Made by a program: the position numbers and the translations under genes. A stretch of 64,000 nucleotides of DNA, taken from Thermomonas alba (GTDB lineage Bacteria > Pseudomonadota > Gammaproteobacteria > Xanthomonadales > Xanthomonadaceae). The notes beneath the pieces are model-generated. The model searched no databases. It was not told the DNA's origin and worked only from the letters and a program-made list of their open reading frames with translations. The DNA is taken from positions 372,001 through 436,000 of the forward strand of contig NZ_JAJOZU010000001.1 in the NCBI RefSeq assembly GCF_022419205.1. Direction: 5' to 3'. Shown here one piece after another: positions 29,860 to 39,522 of this stretch (within the stretch, counting starts at the first letter, position 1; each line of letters begins with the position of its first letter).

Positions 29860-32800
29860 ATGAAAACCTCCGTCGCACCCGCCGAAAGCGCCGATCTCAA
29901 CCCGATTCTCGATGCCGTGGCCAAGCGCGTGGGCAAGGCTGCCCGCGCCGAGGCGCAAGCGTTCGTCGCCGCCTTCTATCGGCGCATGGATGCCGAGGAG
30001 TTCGCCACGCGCAGCGCCGATGCCTGGGCTCAACTCGCCATCGACATCCTGGAGTTCGCACGCAGCCGCAAGCGCGGCAAGCCCAGCGTGCGCGTCTTCA
30101 ACCCGGCGGATTCCGCGCACACCGTGCTGCAGATCGTCAACGACGACATGCCATTTCTGGTCGATTCGGTGACGATGGCGCTGGCCGAGGCCGCGATCGG
30201 CGTGCACGTGCTGGGACACCCGGTGATCCGGCTGCAGCGCGACAAGGCCGGCAAGCTGCTGGCCGTGGGCGAAGGAGAGCCGGAATCCTTCATGCATCTG
30301 GAGATCGATCGCCAGCCGCAGGCGGACATCGCCAAGTTGAAGGCCCGCATCCTGGCCGTGCTGAACGATGTGCGGATGATCGTCTCCGATTGGCAGAAGA
30401 TGCGCGCGAAGATGCATGAGGTCGCAGATGACCTCACCAATCGTCGTCTGCCGGTGGCCGACAAGCAGCGCCACGAGGCGCAGGAGTTCCTGCGCTGGGC
30501 GGCGGACGATCACTTCACTTTCTTCGGCTACCGCGAATATCGGGTCGAAAAGCGCGGCAAGGAAGAGGTGCTGGTGGCGGTGCCGGGCAGTGGCCTGGGC
30601 CTGCTGCGCAGCGAGGACGGCCACAAGGTGCGGCCGCTGAAGTCGCTGGCCGCACACGGCATGCCGCAGTCGGGCGCGGTGGATGCGCTGATCCTGACCA
30701 AGACCAATGCGCGCTCGACCATCCATCGCCCAGGCTACATGGACTATATCGGCGTGCTGGAGTTCGACGCCAAGGGGCGTGCGGTGGCCGAGCAGCGTTT
30801 CTTGGGGCTGTATACCTCGAGCGCCTACAACCGCCGCCCGTGGGACATTCCGCTGGTGCGCGAGCGCTTCAACTACGTGATGGAGCAATCCGGGCTCGAT
30901 CCGAACAGCCATAGCGGAAAGGCGTTGCGCCACATTCTGGAGACGCTGCCGCGCGATGAGCTGTTCCAGGCCAGCGAAGAAGAGCTGCTGCGTACCTGCA
31001 TGGGCATCCTCGGGCTGCAGGAGCGCGTGCGCAGCAAGCTGTTCCTGCGCCGTGACCGCTACGGCCGCTACTACTCGGCGCTCGTCTATGTGCCGCGTGA
31101 TCGGATGAGCACCCAGGTCCGGCATCGCATCGAGGGGATGCTGCTGGAGGCGCTGAAAGGCGAGCGGGTGGATACCAACGTGCAGATCGGCGATTCGCCG
31201 CTGGCGCAGCTGCACCTGATCGTGCGCCAGCGTGCCGGCGAGGACGCGGCGCAGGTGGATATGGCGACGCTGGAGGTCGGGCTGGCCGACATCGTGCGCG
31301 ACTGGCGCGACGAGCTGCGTGAGCAGCTGGTGGCCAGCCAGGGTGAGGAGATCGGGCTCAAGCTCGCCGCGCGCTATGGCGGCGCCCTGCCGACGGGCTA
31401 CATCGAGGAAGTCAGCCCGCAGGTGGCCGCCGATGATGTGCTCCAGATCGCCGATCTGCACCATCCAGGCGACATGCGCCTGAAGCTGTATCGAACCCCC
31501 GCCGCACAGCACGAGCGCCTGCGCTTCAAGGTGTTCCGTTACGGTTCTCCGCTGGTGCTCTCGGATGTGATGCCGGTGCTCGAGAACATGGGGCTGAAAG
31601 TGCTGTCGGAGCGCCTGTTCGAGGTCGAGGTGGGTCACGAGTCGGTGTTCATCCAGGACTTCGAGGTCATCAGCCAGCAGGAGCAGGTCGGTTTCGAGGC
31701 GCTGGACGTGGAGGTCGTGCGTGAGGCTTTCGAGACCACGTTTGCCAAGGTGTTGAGCGGCGATTGCGAGAACGACGGGTTCAACCGCCTGGTGCTGCTG
31801 GCCAAGCTGGACTGGCGCCAGGTCTCGGTGCTGCGCGCCTACTGCAAGTATTTGCTGCAGGTCGGGGTGCCGTTCTCGCAGAGCTACATGGAAACCACGC
31901 TTGCGCGCTACCCGCTGCTGGCGCGGTTGCTGATCGAGCTGTTCGAGGCGCGCTTCCATCCGGCGACGGGCCGCGAGACCCGTGCGGAAATCGAGCATGG
32001 CGTGGCGCGTCTGCGCACGCAGCTGCAAGCGCTGGCGGGCGGCGATGATGCGACGCTGGCGCTGCTGGAGCCGCTGCTCAAGGCGCGCGCCGGAACGCGC
32101 GCCGAGCAGGAGCAGGCCGCGCGCGAGGCATTGCTGGGACTGCTCGATCGGGTGTCCAGCCTGGATGAAGACCGCATCGTGCGCAGCTTCATGGGCGTGA
32201 TCGAGGCCACGTTGCGCACCAGCTTCTACATCGAGTACGCGCATGGCCTGCGCAAGGACGGCGGGCCGGCTGACTACGTCAGCTTCAAACTGGATTCCGC
32301 GCGCGTGCCCGACCTGCCCAAGCCGCGCCCGTACCGCGAGATCTGGGTGTGCGGCCCGCGGGTGGAAGGCATCCACCTGCGCTTCGGTCCGGTCGCGCGT
32401 GGTGGCCTGCGCTGGTCCGACCGCCGCGAGGATTTCCGCACCGAAGTGCTGGGCCTGGTCAAGGCGCAGATGGTCAAGAACACCGTCATCGTTCCGGTCG
32501 GCAGCAAGGGCGGCTTCTTCTGCAAACAGCTGCCGGACCCCGCACAGGACCGCGATGCCTGGTTCAACGAGGGCGTGGCCTGCTATAAGCGTTTCATCAA
32601 TGGTCTGCTGGACATCACCGACAACCTCGGTACCGACGGCAAGGTGATTCCGCCGGCGGGCGTGGTGCGCCATGACGGCGATGATCCCTATCTGGTGGTG
32701 GCCGCCGACAAGGGCACCGCGACGTTCTCGGATATCGCCAATGGCATCGCCAAGGCTCATGGCTTCTGGCTGGACGATGCGTTTGCCTCCGGCGGTTCGG

Positions 32801-34800
32801 CAGGCTACGACCACAAGGGCATGGGCATCACCGCGCGCGGCGCGTGGGAATCCGTCAAGCGCCATTTCCGTGCGCTCGGCCGCGATTGCCAGAGCGAAGA
32901 CTTCACCGTGGTCGGCATCGGTGACATGTCCGGCGATGTGTTCGGCAATGGCATGCTGCTCTCGCGCCATATCAAGCTGGTATGCGCGTTCGATCACCGC
33001 CATGTCTTCCTCGACCCTGATCCCGATCCCGAGGTCTCGTTCAAGGAGCGCGAGCGTCTGTTCAAGCTGCCGCGATCGAGCTGGGACGATTACGACAAGT
33101 CTTTGATCAGCGCTGGAGGCGGCGTCTATGCGCGCACGCTCAAGTCGATCGAGATCACTCCGCAGGTGCGGCAGGCGCTGGGGCTGGATCCAGAGGTCAA
33201 GTCGATGACCCCGAGCGAGCTGATCAGCGCGGCGCTGCGCGCCCCGGTCGATCTGCTGTGGAACGGTGGCATCGGCACCTATGTCAAGGCGACTTCCGAA
33301 AGCCACGCAGACGTGGGCGACCGTGCCAACAATGCATTGCGCGTGAACGGCGCGCAGTTGCGCTGCAAGGTGGTGGGCGAGGGCGGCAACCTCGGCTTCA
33401 CCCAGCTTGGGCGAGTCGAAGCCGCCCTGCACGGGGTGCTGCTCAATACCGACTTCATCGACAACTCTGCCGGCGTGGACACCTCCGACCACGAGGTGAA
33501 CATCAAGATCCTGCTCAATGGCGAGGTTCAGAAGAAGCGGCTGACCCTGGCGGCACGCAACAAGCTGCTGGCAGAGATGACCGATGAAGTGGCGCAGCTG
33601 GTCCTGAACGACAACTACCGGCAGAACCAGGCACTGACCCTGATGGAACGCATGAGCGCAACGCGTCTTGGCTCCAAGATGCACTTCATTCGCACCCTCG
33701 AGGCGCAGGGTCTGCTCGATCGCCAGATCGAGTTCCTGCCGAGCGATGCCGAGATCGCCGAGCGCACGCTGCGCGGGCAGGGCCTGACCCGGCCGGAGCT
33801 GGCGGTGCTGCTGTCCTACGCCAAGCTGGTGGCCTATCCGCAGCTGCTGGATTCGGACGTGCCGGAAGACCCGTACCTGTCCAAGGAGCTGGTGCGCTAC
33901 TTCCCAGAGCCGCTGCAGAAAAAGTACGCCAAGGCGATGGAGAACCACCGCCTGAAGCGCGAGATCATCGCCACCGCGGTGACCAACTCCACCATCAACC
34001 GCATGGGGGCGACCTTCTTCCTGCGCATGCAGGAAGACAGCGGCCGCAGCATCGGCGAGATCGCGCGGGCCTACACCATCACCCGGGAAACGCTGGATGC
34101 GCGCGATTTGTGGGCGCAGATCGATGCGCTGGATGGCAAGGTGGCCGAGTCGGTGCAGATCGATGCCTTGCAGGTGATCTGGGAGTTGCAGCGCAGCTTC
34201 ACGCGCTGGCTGCTGTCGCGTCCGGGCGCGGTGCCCGCGATCGCCACCGCGGTCGAACGCTATCACGACGGTTTCCGCGACATTCGCGCCGGCCAGGGGA
34301 TCCTGCCGGATTCGCAGCGGCCAGAGTACGAGGCCAGCCGCCGTGCGTGGCGTGAGAAAGGGGTGCCCGATGCGCTGGCCGACCAGCTCGCGGCGCTGCC
34401 GTATCTGGACGCCAGCCCGGACATCATCGAGCTGGCTCGCGAGCGCAAGCTGCGCGCGGTGGAGGTGGCCAAGGTCTATTTCCGTCTCGCCGACGCCCTG
34501 CACGCGCCATGGCTGCGTGAGCAGATCGAGGCGCTCAAGGTGGAAGGGCGTTGGCACGCGGTCGCGCGCGGGGTACTGCGCGACGAGCTGTTCTCGCAGC
34601 TGCGTACGCTCACCGGCCAGGTGCTGGGCATGCCGGGCAAGGACGCCGATGCCAAAGTGCGGGCATGGCTACAGCGCGACGATCCATCGCTGCGGTTCAC
34701 GCTGGCGATGTTGACCGAGCTTGCCGCGCAAAAGACGCTGGACTATCCCACTGCATCGGTGGCGGTGCAGCGCGTGGCGCAGCTGGCACAGCGCGGTTGA
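29860..34800 (+). CDS. gdhB: large NAD-specific glutamate dehydrogenase, 180-kDa class (1646 aa)
   Basis: Converts glutamate to 2-oxoglutarate plus ammonia with NAD+, linking amino-acid catabolism to the TCA cycle. This is the very large GDH class known from Streptomyces and Pseudomonas. A long N-terminal regulatory region with ACT-like segments (to about 700) precedes the catalytic core (about 720-1230), which contains GGLRWSDRREDFRTEVLGL near residue 848 and the lysine motif VPVGSKGGFFCKQ. The NAD-binding part has GIGDMSGDVFGNGML and GEGGNLGFTQLGR. A helical C-terminal region of about 400 residues follows. Start ATG 29860 begins MKTSVAPAES; an upstream run of open codons overlaps the previous gene. 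Length is full, and no frameshift is apparent. Confidence 0.95.
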   Translation: MKTSVAPAESADLNPILDAVAKRVGKAARAEAQAFVAAFYRRMDAEEFATRSADAWAQLAIDILEFARSRKRGKPSVRVFNPADSAHTVLQIVNDDMPFLVDSVTMALAEAAIGVHVLGHPVIRLQRDKAGKLLAVGEGEPESFMHLEIDRQPQADIAKLKARILAVLNDVRMIVSDWQKMRAKMHEVADDLTNRRLPVADKQRHEAQEFLRWAADDHFTFFGYREYRVEKRGKEEVLVAVPGSGLGLLRSEDGHKVRPLKSLAAHGMPQSGAVDALILTKTNARSTIHRPGYMDYIGVLEFDAKGRAVAEQRFLGLYTSSAYNRRPWDIPLVRERFNYVMEQSGLDPNSHSGKALRHILETLPRDELFQASEEELLRTCMGILGLQERVRSKLFLRRDRYGRYYSALVYVPRDRMSTQVRHRIEGMLLEALKGERVDTNVQIGDSPLAQLHLIVRQRAGEDAAQVDMATLEVGLADIVRDWRDELREQLVASQGEEIGLKLAARYGGALPTGYIEEVSPQVAADDVLQIADLHHPGDMRLKLYRTPAAQHERLRFKVFRYGSPLVLSDVMPVLENMGLKVLSERLFEVEVGHESVFIQDFEVISQQEQVGFEALDVEVVREAFETTFAKVLSGDCENDGFNRLVLLAKLDWRQVSVLRAYCKYLLQVGVPFSQSYMETTLARYPLLARLLIELFEARFHPATGRETRAEIEHGVARLRTQLQALAGGDDATLALLEPLLKARAGTRAEQEQAAREALLGLLDRVSSLDEDRIVRSFMGVIEATLRTSFYIEYAHGLRKDGGPADYVSFKLDSARVPDLPKPRPYREIWVCGPRVEGIHLRFGPVARGGLRWSDRREDFRTEVLGLVKAQMVKNTVIVPVGSKGGFFCKQLPDPAQDRDAWFNEGVACYKRFINGLLDITDNLGTDGKVIPPAGVVRHDGDDPYLVVAADKGTATFSDIANGIAKAHGFWLDDAFASGGSAGYDHKGMGITARGAWESVKRHFRALGRDCQSEDFTVVGIGDMSGDVFGNGMLLSRHIKLVCAFDHRHVFLDPDPDPEVSFKERERLFKLPRSSWDDYDKSLISAGGGVYARTLKSIEITPQVRQALGLDPEVKSMTPSELISAALRAPVDLLWNGGIGTYVKATSESHADVGDRANNALRVNGAQLRCKVVGEGGNLGFTQLGRVEAALHGVLLNTDFIDNSAGVDTSDHEVNIKILLNGEVQKKRLTLAARNKLLAEMTDEVAQLVLNDNYRQNQALTLMERMSATRLGSKMHFIRTLEAQGLLDRQIEFLPSDAEIAERTLRGQGLTRPELAVLLSYAKLVAYPQLLDSDVPEDPYLSKELVRYFPEPLQKKYAKAMENHRLKREIIATAVTNSTINRMGATFFLRMQEDSGRSIGEIARAYTITRETLDARDLWAQIDALDGKVAESVQIDALQVIWELQRSFTRWLLSRPGAVPAIATAVERYHDGFRDIRAGQGILPDSQRPEYEASRRAWREKGVPDALADQLAALPYLDASPDIIELARERKLRAVEVAKVYFRLADALHAPWLREQIEALKVEGRWHAVARGVLRDELFSQLRTLTGQVLGMPGKDADAKVRAWLQRDDPSLRFTLAMLTELAAQKTLDYPTASVAVQRVAQLAQRG

Positions 34801-34820
34801 GCGCGTCGCCTGCGTTGGCC

Positions 34821-34852
34821 GCAAAGGGCGTCCCGAAACGGACGCCCTTTGC
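34821..34852 (+). terminator. strong stem-loop terminator after NAD-GDH
   Basis: A perfect 13-bp stem (GCAAAGGGCGTCC 34821-34833 with its complement 34840-34852) and a CGAAAC loop, 20 bp after the GDH stop. Only two Ts follow, so it may need Rho or work through stem strength; the A/T-rich stem base helps. Confidence 0.65.
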
Positions 34853-34910
34853 GTTCGCTCATGAAAGATGATCGCGAACACCCGGCGCTGGGTCTTGTTA
34901 TCCTGCGAGC

Positions 34911-35681
34911 ATGACTGCCCCCCGCCTTGCCCTGCTTGCCAGTCCCGCTGCCGAGGCCCAGGCCGCGCTGGCCGAACTGCAGCGGATCCACGGAGCATAT
35001 CCGCCGGCGGAAGCCGACGTGATCGTCGCGCTCGGCGGTGATGGCTTCATGTTGCAAACGCTGCACCGGCATGGTGCGCTGGGTCGGCCGGTGTACGGGA
35101 TGAAGCTCGGCACGGTCGGGTTTCTGATGAACCAGTACCGCCCCGGCGATGACCTGTTGGCACGCATTGCATCGGCCGAGCCTGCCGTGCTGCATCCGCT
35201 GGAGATGCATGCGCAGACCGAAGCCGGCGCCTGCGTCACCTCCCTGGCGTACAACGAGGTTTCGCTGTTGCGCCAAACCCGCCAGGCTGCGCATATCTGC
35301 ATCGAGCTGAACGGCCAGGTGCGGCTGGAGGAGCTGATTTGCGACGGGGTGATGCTGGCCACCCCGGCCGGCAGCACCGCCTACAACTTTTCCGCGCACG
35401 GCCCGATCCTGCCGCTCGGCGCCAACGTGATGGCGCTGACCCCGATCGCTCCGTTCCGGCCGCGGCGCTGGCGCGGCGCGGTGCTCAAGGCAGGGACCGA
35501 AGTGCGCTTTCGGGTGCGCGATCCGCTCAAGCGCCCGGTCAGCGCCACCGCCGATTCACATGAGGTGCGCGACGTCACTGAGGTGCGCGTGCGCGAGTCA
35601 TCCGAGCGTCCGGTGACCTTGCTGTTCGACCCCGAGCACAACCTGGAAGAACGCATTCTCATCGAACAGTTCACCGTCTGA
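34911..35681 (+). CDS. nadK: NAD kinase (256 aa)
   Basis: Phosphorylates NAD+ to NADP+ with ATP or polyphosphate. The GGDG motif ([15 protein letters not shown]), the NAD-binding [18 protein letters not shown] and the conserved YNEVSLLRQ are present. At 256 residues it is the short proteobacterial form used by xanthomonads. ATG 34911 is the first start and gives the usual N-terminus. It lies downstream of the GDH terminator and 24 bp before the GGDEF-EAL gene, with which it may share a message. Confidence 0.95.
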   Translation: MTAPRLALLASPAAEAQAALAELQRIHGAYPPAEADVIVALGGDGFMLQTLHRHGALGRPVYGMKLGTVGFLMNQYRPGDDLLARIASAEPAVLHPLEMHAQTEAGACVTSLAYNEVSLLRQTRQAAHICIELNGQVRLEELICDGVMLATPAGSTAYNFSAHGPILPLGANVMALTPIAPFRPRRWRGAVLKAGTEVRFRVRDPLKRPVSATADSHEVRDVTEVRVRESSERPVTLLFDPEHNLEERILIEQFTV

Positions 35682-35705
35682 CCCGTCCAGCCCAGCGGAG
35701 CCTGC

Positions 35706-38351
35706 ATGTCTCTCGATGCGACGACGCCAAGCCACAGCGACCCGTTGCAGACGCTGGCCGATCGCCGGCGGTTTCCGGCCTGGGCGTCGGGGTTGCTGGT
35801 GCTGCTGCTCGGCCTTGGCACCACGCTATGGCTGGCTGCGGTTCAACGCGCCTATGCCGAGCATCAAGCGCGCGCGGAGTTCGTCAGGCAGGTCGAGCAG
35901 GTGTCACTGCGGATCCAGGATCAGCTGCGGCAGTGCGAGCATCTGCTGCGCGCGTTTCAGTCGCTTTTCCTGGCCTCCGAAGATGTGACTCCAGAGGAAT
36001 TCGCGCATGCCTACGAGAACATGCAGGCCAGTGCCGATGTTCGGGTCAGCTTGCAGGCGCTGGCGTATGCGCAGCGGCAGGTCATCGATGGTCGCGAGCA
36101 CTACATCACCACCATGTTCACCCCGCTGGAAGGCAACGAGGCCATCCGCGGGCTGGATGTCGCCTCGCAGCCGATGAATCTTCAGGCCCTGCAGCGCTCG
36201 CGCGATGACAACCAGATCGCGATGTCGCCGCCATTTCGGTTGTTGCAAAGCCGCGACAGCCAGGGGCCTTTGGATGGCATCATCATGCGCCTGCCGGTGT
36301 ATCGGCCCGGCCCCGTTCCCGTCACCGTGGAGGAACGGCGGCAAGCGATCGTCGGGTCGCTCGGCGCCTCGTTCCGGATCGTCGATCTGATCGGCTCCGC
36401 CATTCCCGTGTCGCCTGCCCAGTTCGCCGCGGTACGGCTGGAAGACGTCAGCGATCGGCGCACGCAGCTGCTCTATGCGCGTAGGTTCGCGCCCGACGCC
36501 GGCGGCGCGCCGCATACGCAGGAGTTCCGTTTCGGCGGTCGAACCTGGCGCTTGGCCGTCACTCCGGGAATCGCGCTGGACGGGCGCGGGCAATGGCGCG
36601 CCGTGGTGTGGATCGGTTCCACGCTGAGCCTGCTGCTCGCGATCCTGACCTGGTCGTTGGTGAGTACCCGCGAGCGCGCGATCGCGCTCGGCGCTGCGAT
36701 GAGCGCGCGCTTCCGCGCGAGCGAGGAGCGCTTTCGTACCCTCAACGAGCTGCTGCCTTGTCTGGTGCTGCTGGTGCGCAAGGACGACGGCACGATCGTC
36801 TATCGCAATGCGGTGGCGCGCCAGAAGCTGGATCCGGAGGCTGCCGTGCGCGGTGGTTTCAGCACGCTGCTGGAAATCGGCAGCCGCGACTTGCTGGAGT
36901 TGACCGAGGATGGGGCGTCGCCTCCATTGGAAGTGCAGATGCGTGGCGCCGACGGAAAGCCATTCTGGGCCACGGCCTGGATCAGCTCGATCGAGATCGA
37001 CGATGTGCCGATGTGGTTGCTGGTCGCCAGCGATACCACCGAGCAGCGGCAGCTGAACGAGCGCCTGAGCTACCAGGCCAGTCATGACCCGTTGACCCGG
37101 CTGTTCAACCGGCGCGAGTTCGAGCTGCGCGCGCAGGCTTTGCTCGCCAGCGGCGGGAGCAAGCTCGGCGCGATGCTGTTCATCGATCTCGATCAGTTCA
37201 AGCTGATCAACGACACCTCCGGGCATGCCGCCGGCGACGAGCTGCTGGTTCGCCTGGCGGCACAGATGAAGGAGAGCCTGCGTCCGCACGACATCCTGGC
37301 GCGGCTGGGAGGAGATGAGTTCGGCGTGCTGCTGGCGGGCGTGCGTAGCCCCGATGAGGCCATCCAGGCGGCCGAGCGCATCCGCGCCGGGATCGAATCG
37401 TTCGTCTTCCTCTGGCAGGAGCGCAGCTACACCGTCAGCGCCAGCATCGGCGTGGTCATGCTGCGCAGCGCGGCATCGCTGAAAGAGCTGTTCGCGAATG
37501 CGGATGCGGCCTGCTATCTGGCCAAGGAGGCCGGGCGCAACCGCATCCATCTGTATGTCGAGGACGATGCCGCCATCGCGCGCCGTATGAGCGAGATGGA
37601 ATGGGCCAGCCGCATCCGCAAGGCGATCCAGGATGACCGTCTGCTGCTGGATTATCAGGAGCTTCGCTCCTTGCGCGGTGAGGCTGGCGTGCATATCGAA
37701 CTGCTGCTGCGGCTACGCGACGAGGACGGCGGCGAGGTGTTGCCGGGCGTGTTCTTGCCAGCAGCCGAGCGCTACGGGCTGATGCCGCTGCTCGATCGCT
37801 GGGTAGTGGAATCCGCGCTGGCGAATCTGGACCGTCTGCATCCCAGCGGCGCGGCGCTGTCCACCTGCGCGATCAACCTGTCCGCCGCCAGTCTGGAAGA
37901 CCCGGGCCTGGTCGAGCGCATCGCGCGCCTGCTGGAGCAGCATCGGATCGATCCGCGGCGATTGCTCTTCGAGATCACCGAGACGGTGGCGATGCGCGAC
38001 TTCGCCGCCTCCAGTGCGCTGATCGCCCGTCTGCGCAAGCTCGGCTGCCGGGTGGCGTTGGATGATTTCGGTGCCGGTATGTCGTCGTTCGCCTATCTCA
38101 AGGACCTCGAGCTGGACATGGTGAAGATCGACGGCAGCTTCGTGCAGAACATGGCCAGCGACCGCATGTCGCGTTCGATCGTCCGCGCGGTGGCTGAGAT
38201 CGGCCATGAGCAGGGTCTGAAAGTCGTGGCCGAATGGGTGTCGTCGCAGGAGCTGCTGGATCTGCTGGCCGGGATGGCGGTCGATTATGCACAAGGCTTT
38301 GCGCTCCACCGTCCGCAACGCGTCGTATTCCAACGGGATGCCAATGTCTGA
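35706..38351 (+). CDS. membrane c-di-GMP protein: CHASE-PAS-GGDEF-EAL (881 aa)
   Basis: A bifunctional-looking cyclic-di-GMP enzyme. A transmembrane segment (about 22-42) precedes a periplasmic CHASE sensor domain (about 70-270), a second membrane span (about 300-320), a PAS domain (about 335-450), GGDEF (about 455-615) and EAL (about 630-870). The cyclase motif GGDEF is intact at 535-539 and preceded by an inhibitory RxxD I-site (RPHD). The EAL motif reads ELL (E665 kept), and other catalytic residues are present (INLS, FEITE, DDFG, KIDG, AEWV, YAQGF). Both activities are therefore possible. GGAG precedes ATG 35706. The sensed ligand is unknown. Its end overlaps the next gene by 8 nt. Confidence 0.93.
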   Translation: MSLDATTPSHSDPLQTLADRRRFPAWASGLLVLLLGLGTTLWLAAVQRAYAEHQARAEFVRQVEQVSLRIQDQLRQCEHLLRAFQSLFLASEDVTPEEFAHAYENMQASADVRVSLQALAYAQRQVIDGREHYITTMFTPLEGNEAIRGLDVASQPMNLQALQRSRDDNQIAMSPPFRLLQSRDSQGPLDGIIMRLPVYRPGPVPVTVEERRQAIVGSLGASFRIVDLIGSAIPVSPAQFAAVRLEDVSDRRTQLLYARRFAPDAGGAPHTQEFRFGGRTWRLAVTPGIALDGRGQWRAVVWIGSTLSLLLAILTWSLVSTRERAIALGAAMSARFRASEERFRTLNELLPCLVLLVRKDDGTIVYRNAVARQKLDPEAAVRGGFSTLLEIGSRDLLELTEDGASPPLEVQMRGADGKPFWATAWISSIEIDDVPMWLLVASDTTEQRQLNERLSYQASHDPLTRLFNRREFELRAQALLASGGSKLGAMLFIDLDQFKLINDTSGHAAGDELLVRLAAQMKESLRPHDILARLGGDEFGVLLAGVRSPDEAIQAAERIRAGIESFVFLWQERSYTVSASIGVVMLRSAASLKELFANADAACYLAKEAGRNRIHLYVEDDAAIARRMSEMEWASRIRKAIQDDRLLLDYQELRSLRGEAGVHIELLLRLRDEDGGEVLPGVFLPAAERYGLMPLLDRWVVESALANLDRLHPSGAALSTCAINLSAASLEDPGLVERIARLLEQHRIDPRRLLFEITETVAMRDFAASSALIARLRKLGCRVALDDFGAGMSSFAYLKDLELDMVKIDGSFVQNMASDRMSRSIVRAVAEIGHEQGLKVVAEWVSSQELLDLLAGMAVDYAQGFALHRPQRVVFQRDANV

Positions 38352-39273
38352 CACACTTCAGCCCTGCGATGATCGCATCGTGCCGCCATTAGTGGTGGCG
38401 ATCACCGCGCGTGCGTTGTTCCACATGGAAGACAGCCATGCGGTGTTCGAACGCGAGGGAATCGAGGCGTTCGCCGAGCATCAGCGCCAGCGTGAGAACG
38501 AGGTGCTGCCGCCCGGCATCGCCTTTCCGCTGGTGCGCAAGCTGCTCAATCTGAACAGGGATGCGCGCCGGGTCGAGGTGATTCTGCTGTCGCGCAACTC
38601 TGCCGACACCGGCCTGCGCGTGTTCAACTCCATCCAACATCACGGACTGGACATCCGGCGTGCGACCTTCACTGCCGGCGCGCCGGTCTGGCCGTACATC
38701 AAACCGTTTGGCGCAAAGCTGTTTCTCTCGGCCAATCCCGAGTCGGTGCGGCGGGCGCTGGAGGCAGGCGTTGCCGCCGCGACCATCCTGCCGGAAAAGG
38801 CCAGCGAGCCGCGCCATCCGCACCAGCTGCGCATCGCTTTCGATGGGGATGCGGTGATTTTCGGAGATGAAAGCGAGCGAGTCTCGCGCGAGCAGGGAGT
38901 AGAGGCATTCGGCCAGCATGAGCGCGCACATGCGCACGAGCCTCTTTCGGGTGGCCCGTTCCGCGGGTTCCTGGCGGCACTGCACGACTTGCAGGCAGCA
39001 TTCCCCGCCGGCCAGGACGCGCCGATCCGCACCGCCCTGGTCACGGCGCGCTCGGCGCCTGCGCATGAGCGCGTGATCCGCACCTTGCGTGAATGGGGCG
39101 TGCGCCTGGATGAGGCGCTATTCCTCGGCGGGCGCGACAAAGGGCCGTTCCTGGAGGCATTCGGCGCGGATATTTTTTTCGACGACTCGCCGCACAATAT
39201 CGATTCGGCACGCCGTCACGTCGCGGCCGGGCACGTGCCGCACGGTGTCGCGAACGAAGCCGGGCCAGCCTGA
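38344..39273 (+). CDS. cytosolic 5'-nucleotidase, type-1 family (309 aa)
   Basis: A member of the NT5C1/PF06189 5'-nucleotidase family, which dephosphorylates nucleoside monophosphates. Recognisable parts are VVAITARALFHMEDSH at the start, LLSRNSADTGLRVFNSI, IAFDGDAVIFGDESE (a DxD-type acidic motif) and FFDDSPHNIDSA near the end, the acidic HAD-like residues that bind magnesium. It starts inside the end of the GGDEF-EAL gene (8-nt overlap; an in-frame ATG at 38338 would add two residues), so it is in the same message. A metabolic link to c-di-GMP breakdown (pGpG to GMP to guanosine) is possible but only inferred from position. Confidence 0.85.
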   Translation: MSDTLQPCDDRIVPPLVVAITARALFHMEDSHAVFEREGIEAFAEHQRQRENEVLPPGIAFPLVRKLLNLNRDARRVEVILLSRNSADTGLRVFNSIQHHGLDIRRATFTAGAPVWPYIKPFGAKLFLSANPESVRRALEAGVAAATILPEKASEPRHPHQLRIAFDGDAVIFGDESERVSREQGVEAFGQHERAHAHEPLSGGPFRGFLAALHDLQAAFPAGQDAPIRTALVTARSAPAHERVIRTLREWGVRLDEALFLGGRDKGPFLEAFGADIFFDDSPHNIDSARRHVAAGHVPHGVANEAGPA

Positions 39274-39299
39274 GCCGCGCCGGTTGCCAGCAGGCGCGA

Positions 39300-39328
39300 G
39301 CCTCGCGGGGCGCTGCGCGCCGCGAGGC
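39300..39328. terminator. hairpin between convergent genes
   Basis: A 9-bp perfect stem (GCCTCGCGG 39300-39308 with CCGCGAGGC 39320-39328) and an 11-nt loop, lying between the stop of the 5'-nucleotidase and the stop of the Oxidored-like gene. There is no T-run on either side, so it may be a Rho-assisted or mRNA-stabilising structure. Confidence 0.4.
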
Positions 39329-39336
39329 ATCGGGAT

Positions 39337-39522
39337 TTACTCTGCGGCATCAGGATGGCGTGCCTTCCACGCGGCCAGTGCCTGTCGGTAATGCCGGAGT
39401 TCCTCGGCGTAGAGGTCGTGCACGCAGGGGTCGCAGCCGCTGTCGCAGCAGTCGCCGGGTTGCGGTGGCGTCGGCGGCTGCGGACGCGGGTCTGGGTCCA
39501 CTGTAGATGACGGCATGCTCAT
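39337..39522 (-). CDS. small Oxidored-like (PF09791) cysteine protein (61 aa)
   Basis: A tiny protein: a Pro-rich disordered arm (residues 1-22) then [20 protein letters not shown] and a helix with WKARHPD. Four cysteines within nine residues (CC..C..C) and the following D-x-Y match the Oxidored-like N-terminal domain family, found alone in bacteria and fused to eukaryotic oxidoreductases. The cysteines probably bind a metal or cluster. Its start codon overlaps the tex stop by 4 nt. An in-frame ATG six bases later is an alternative start. Confidence 0.85.
   Translation of the reverse strand: MSMPSSTVDPDPRPQPPTPPQPGDCCDSGCDPCVHDLYAEELRHYRQALAAWKARHPDAAE

Noticed and set aside
29737-34557. A 1606-codon open frame on the minus strand opposite the NAD-glutamate dehydrogenase.
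   Set aside because: It mirrors the codon-position bias of the real gene in GC-rich DNA. Its translation is His/Gln/Leu/Arg-rich with no motif, while the plus frame has full GDH motifs.
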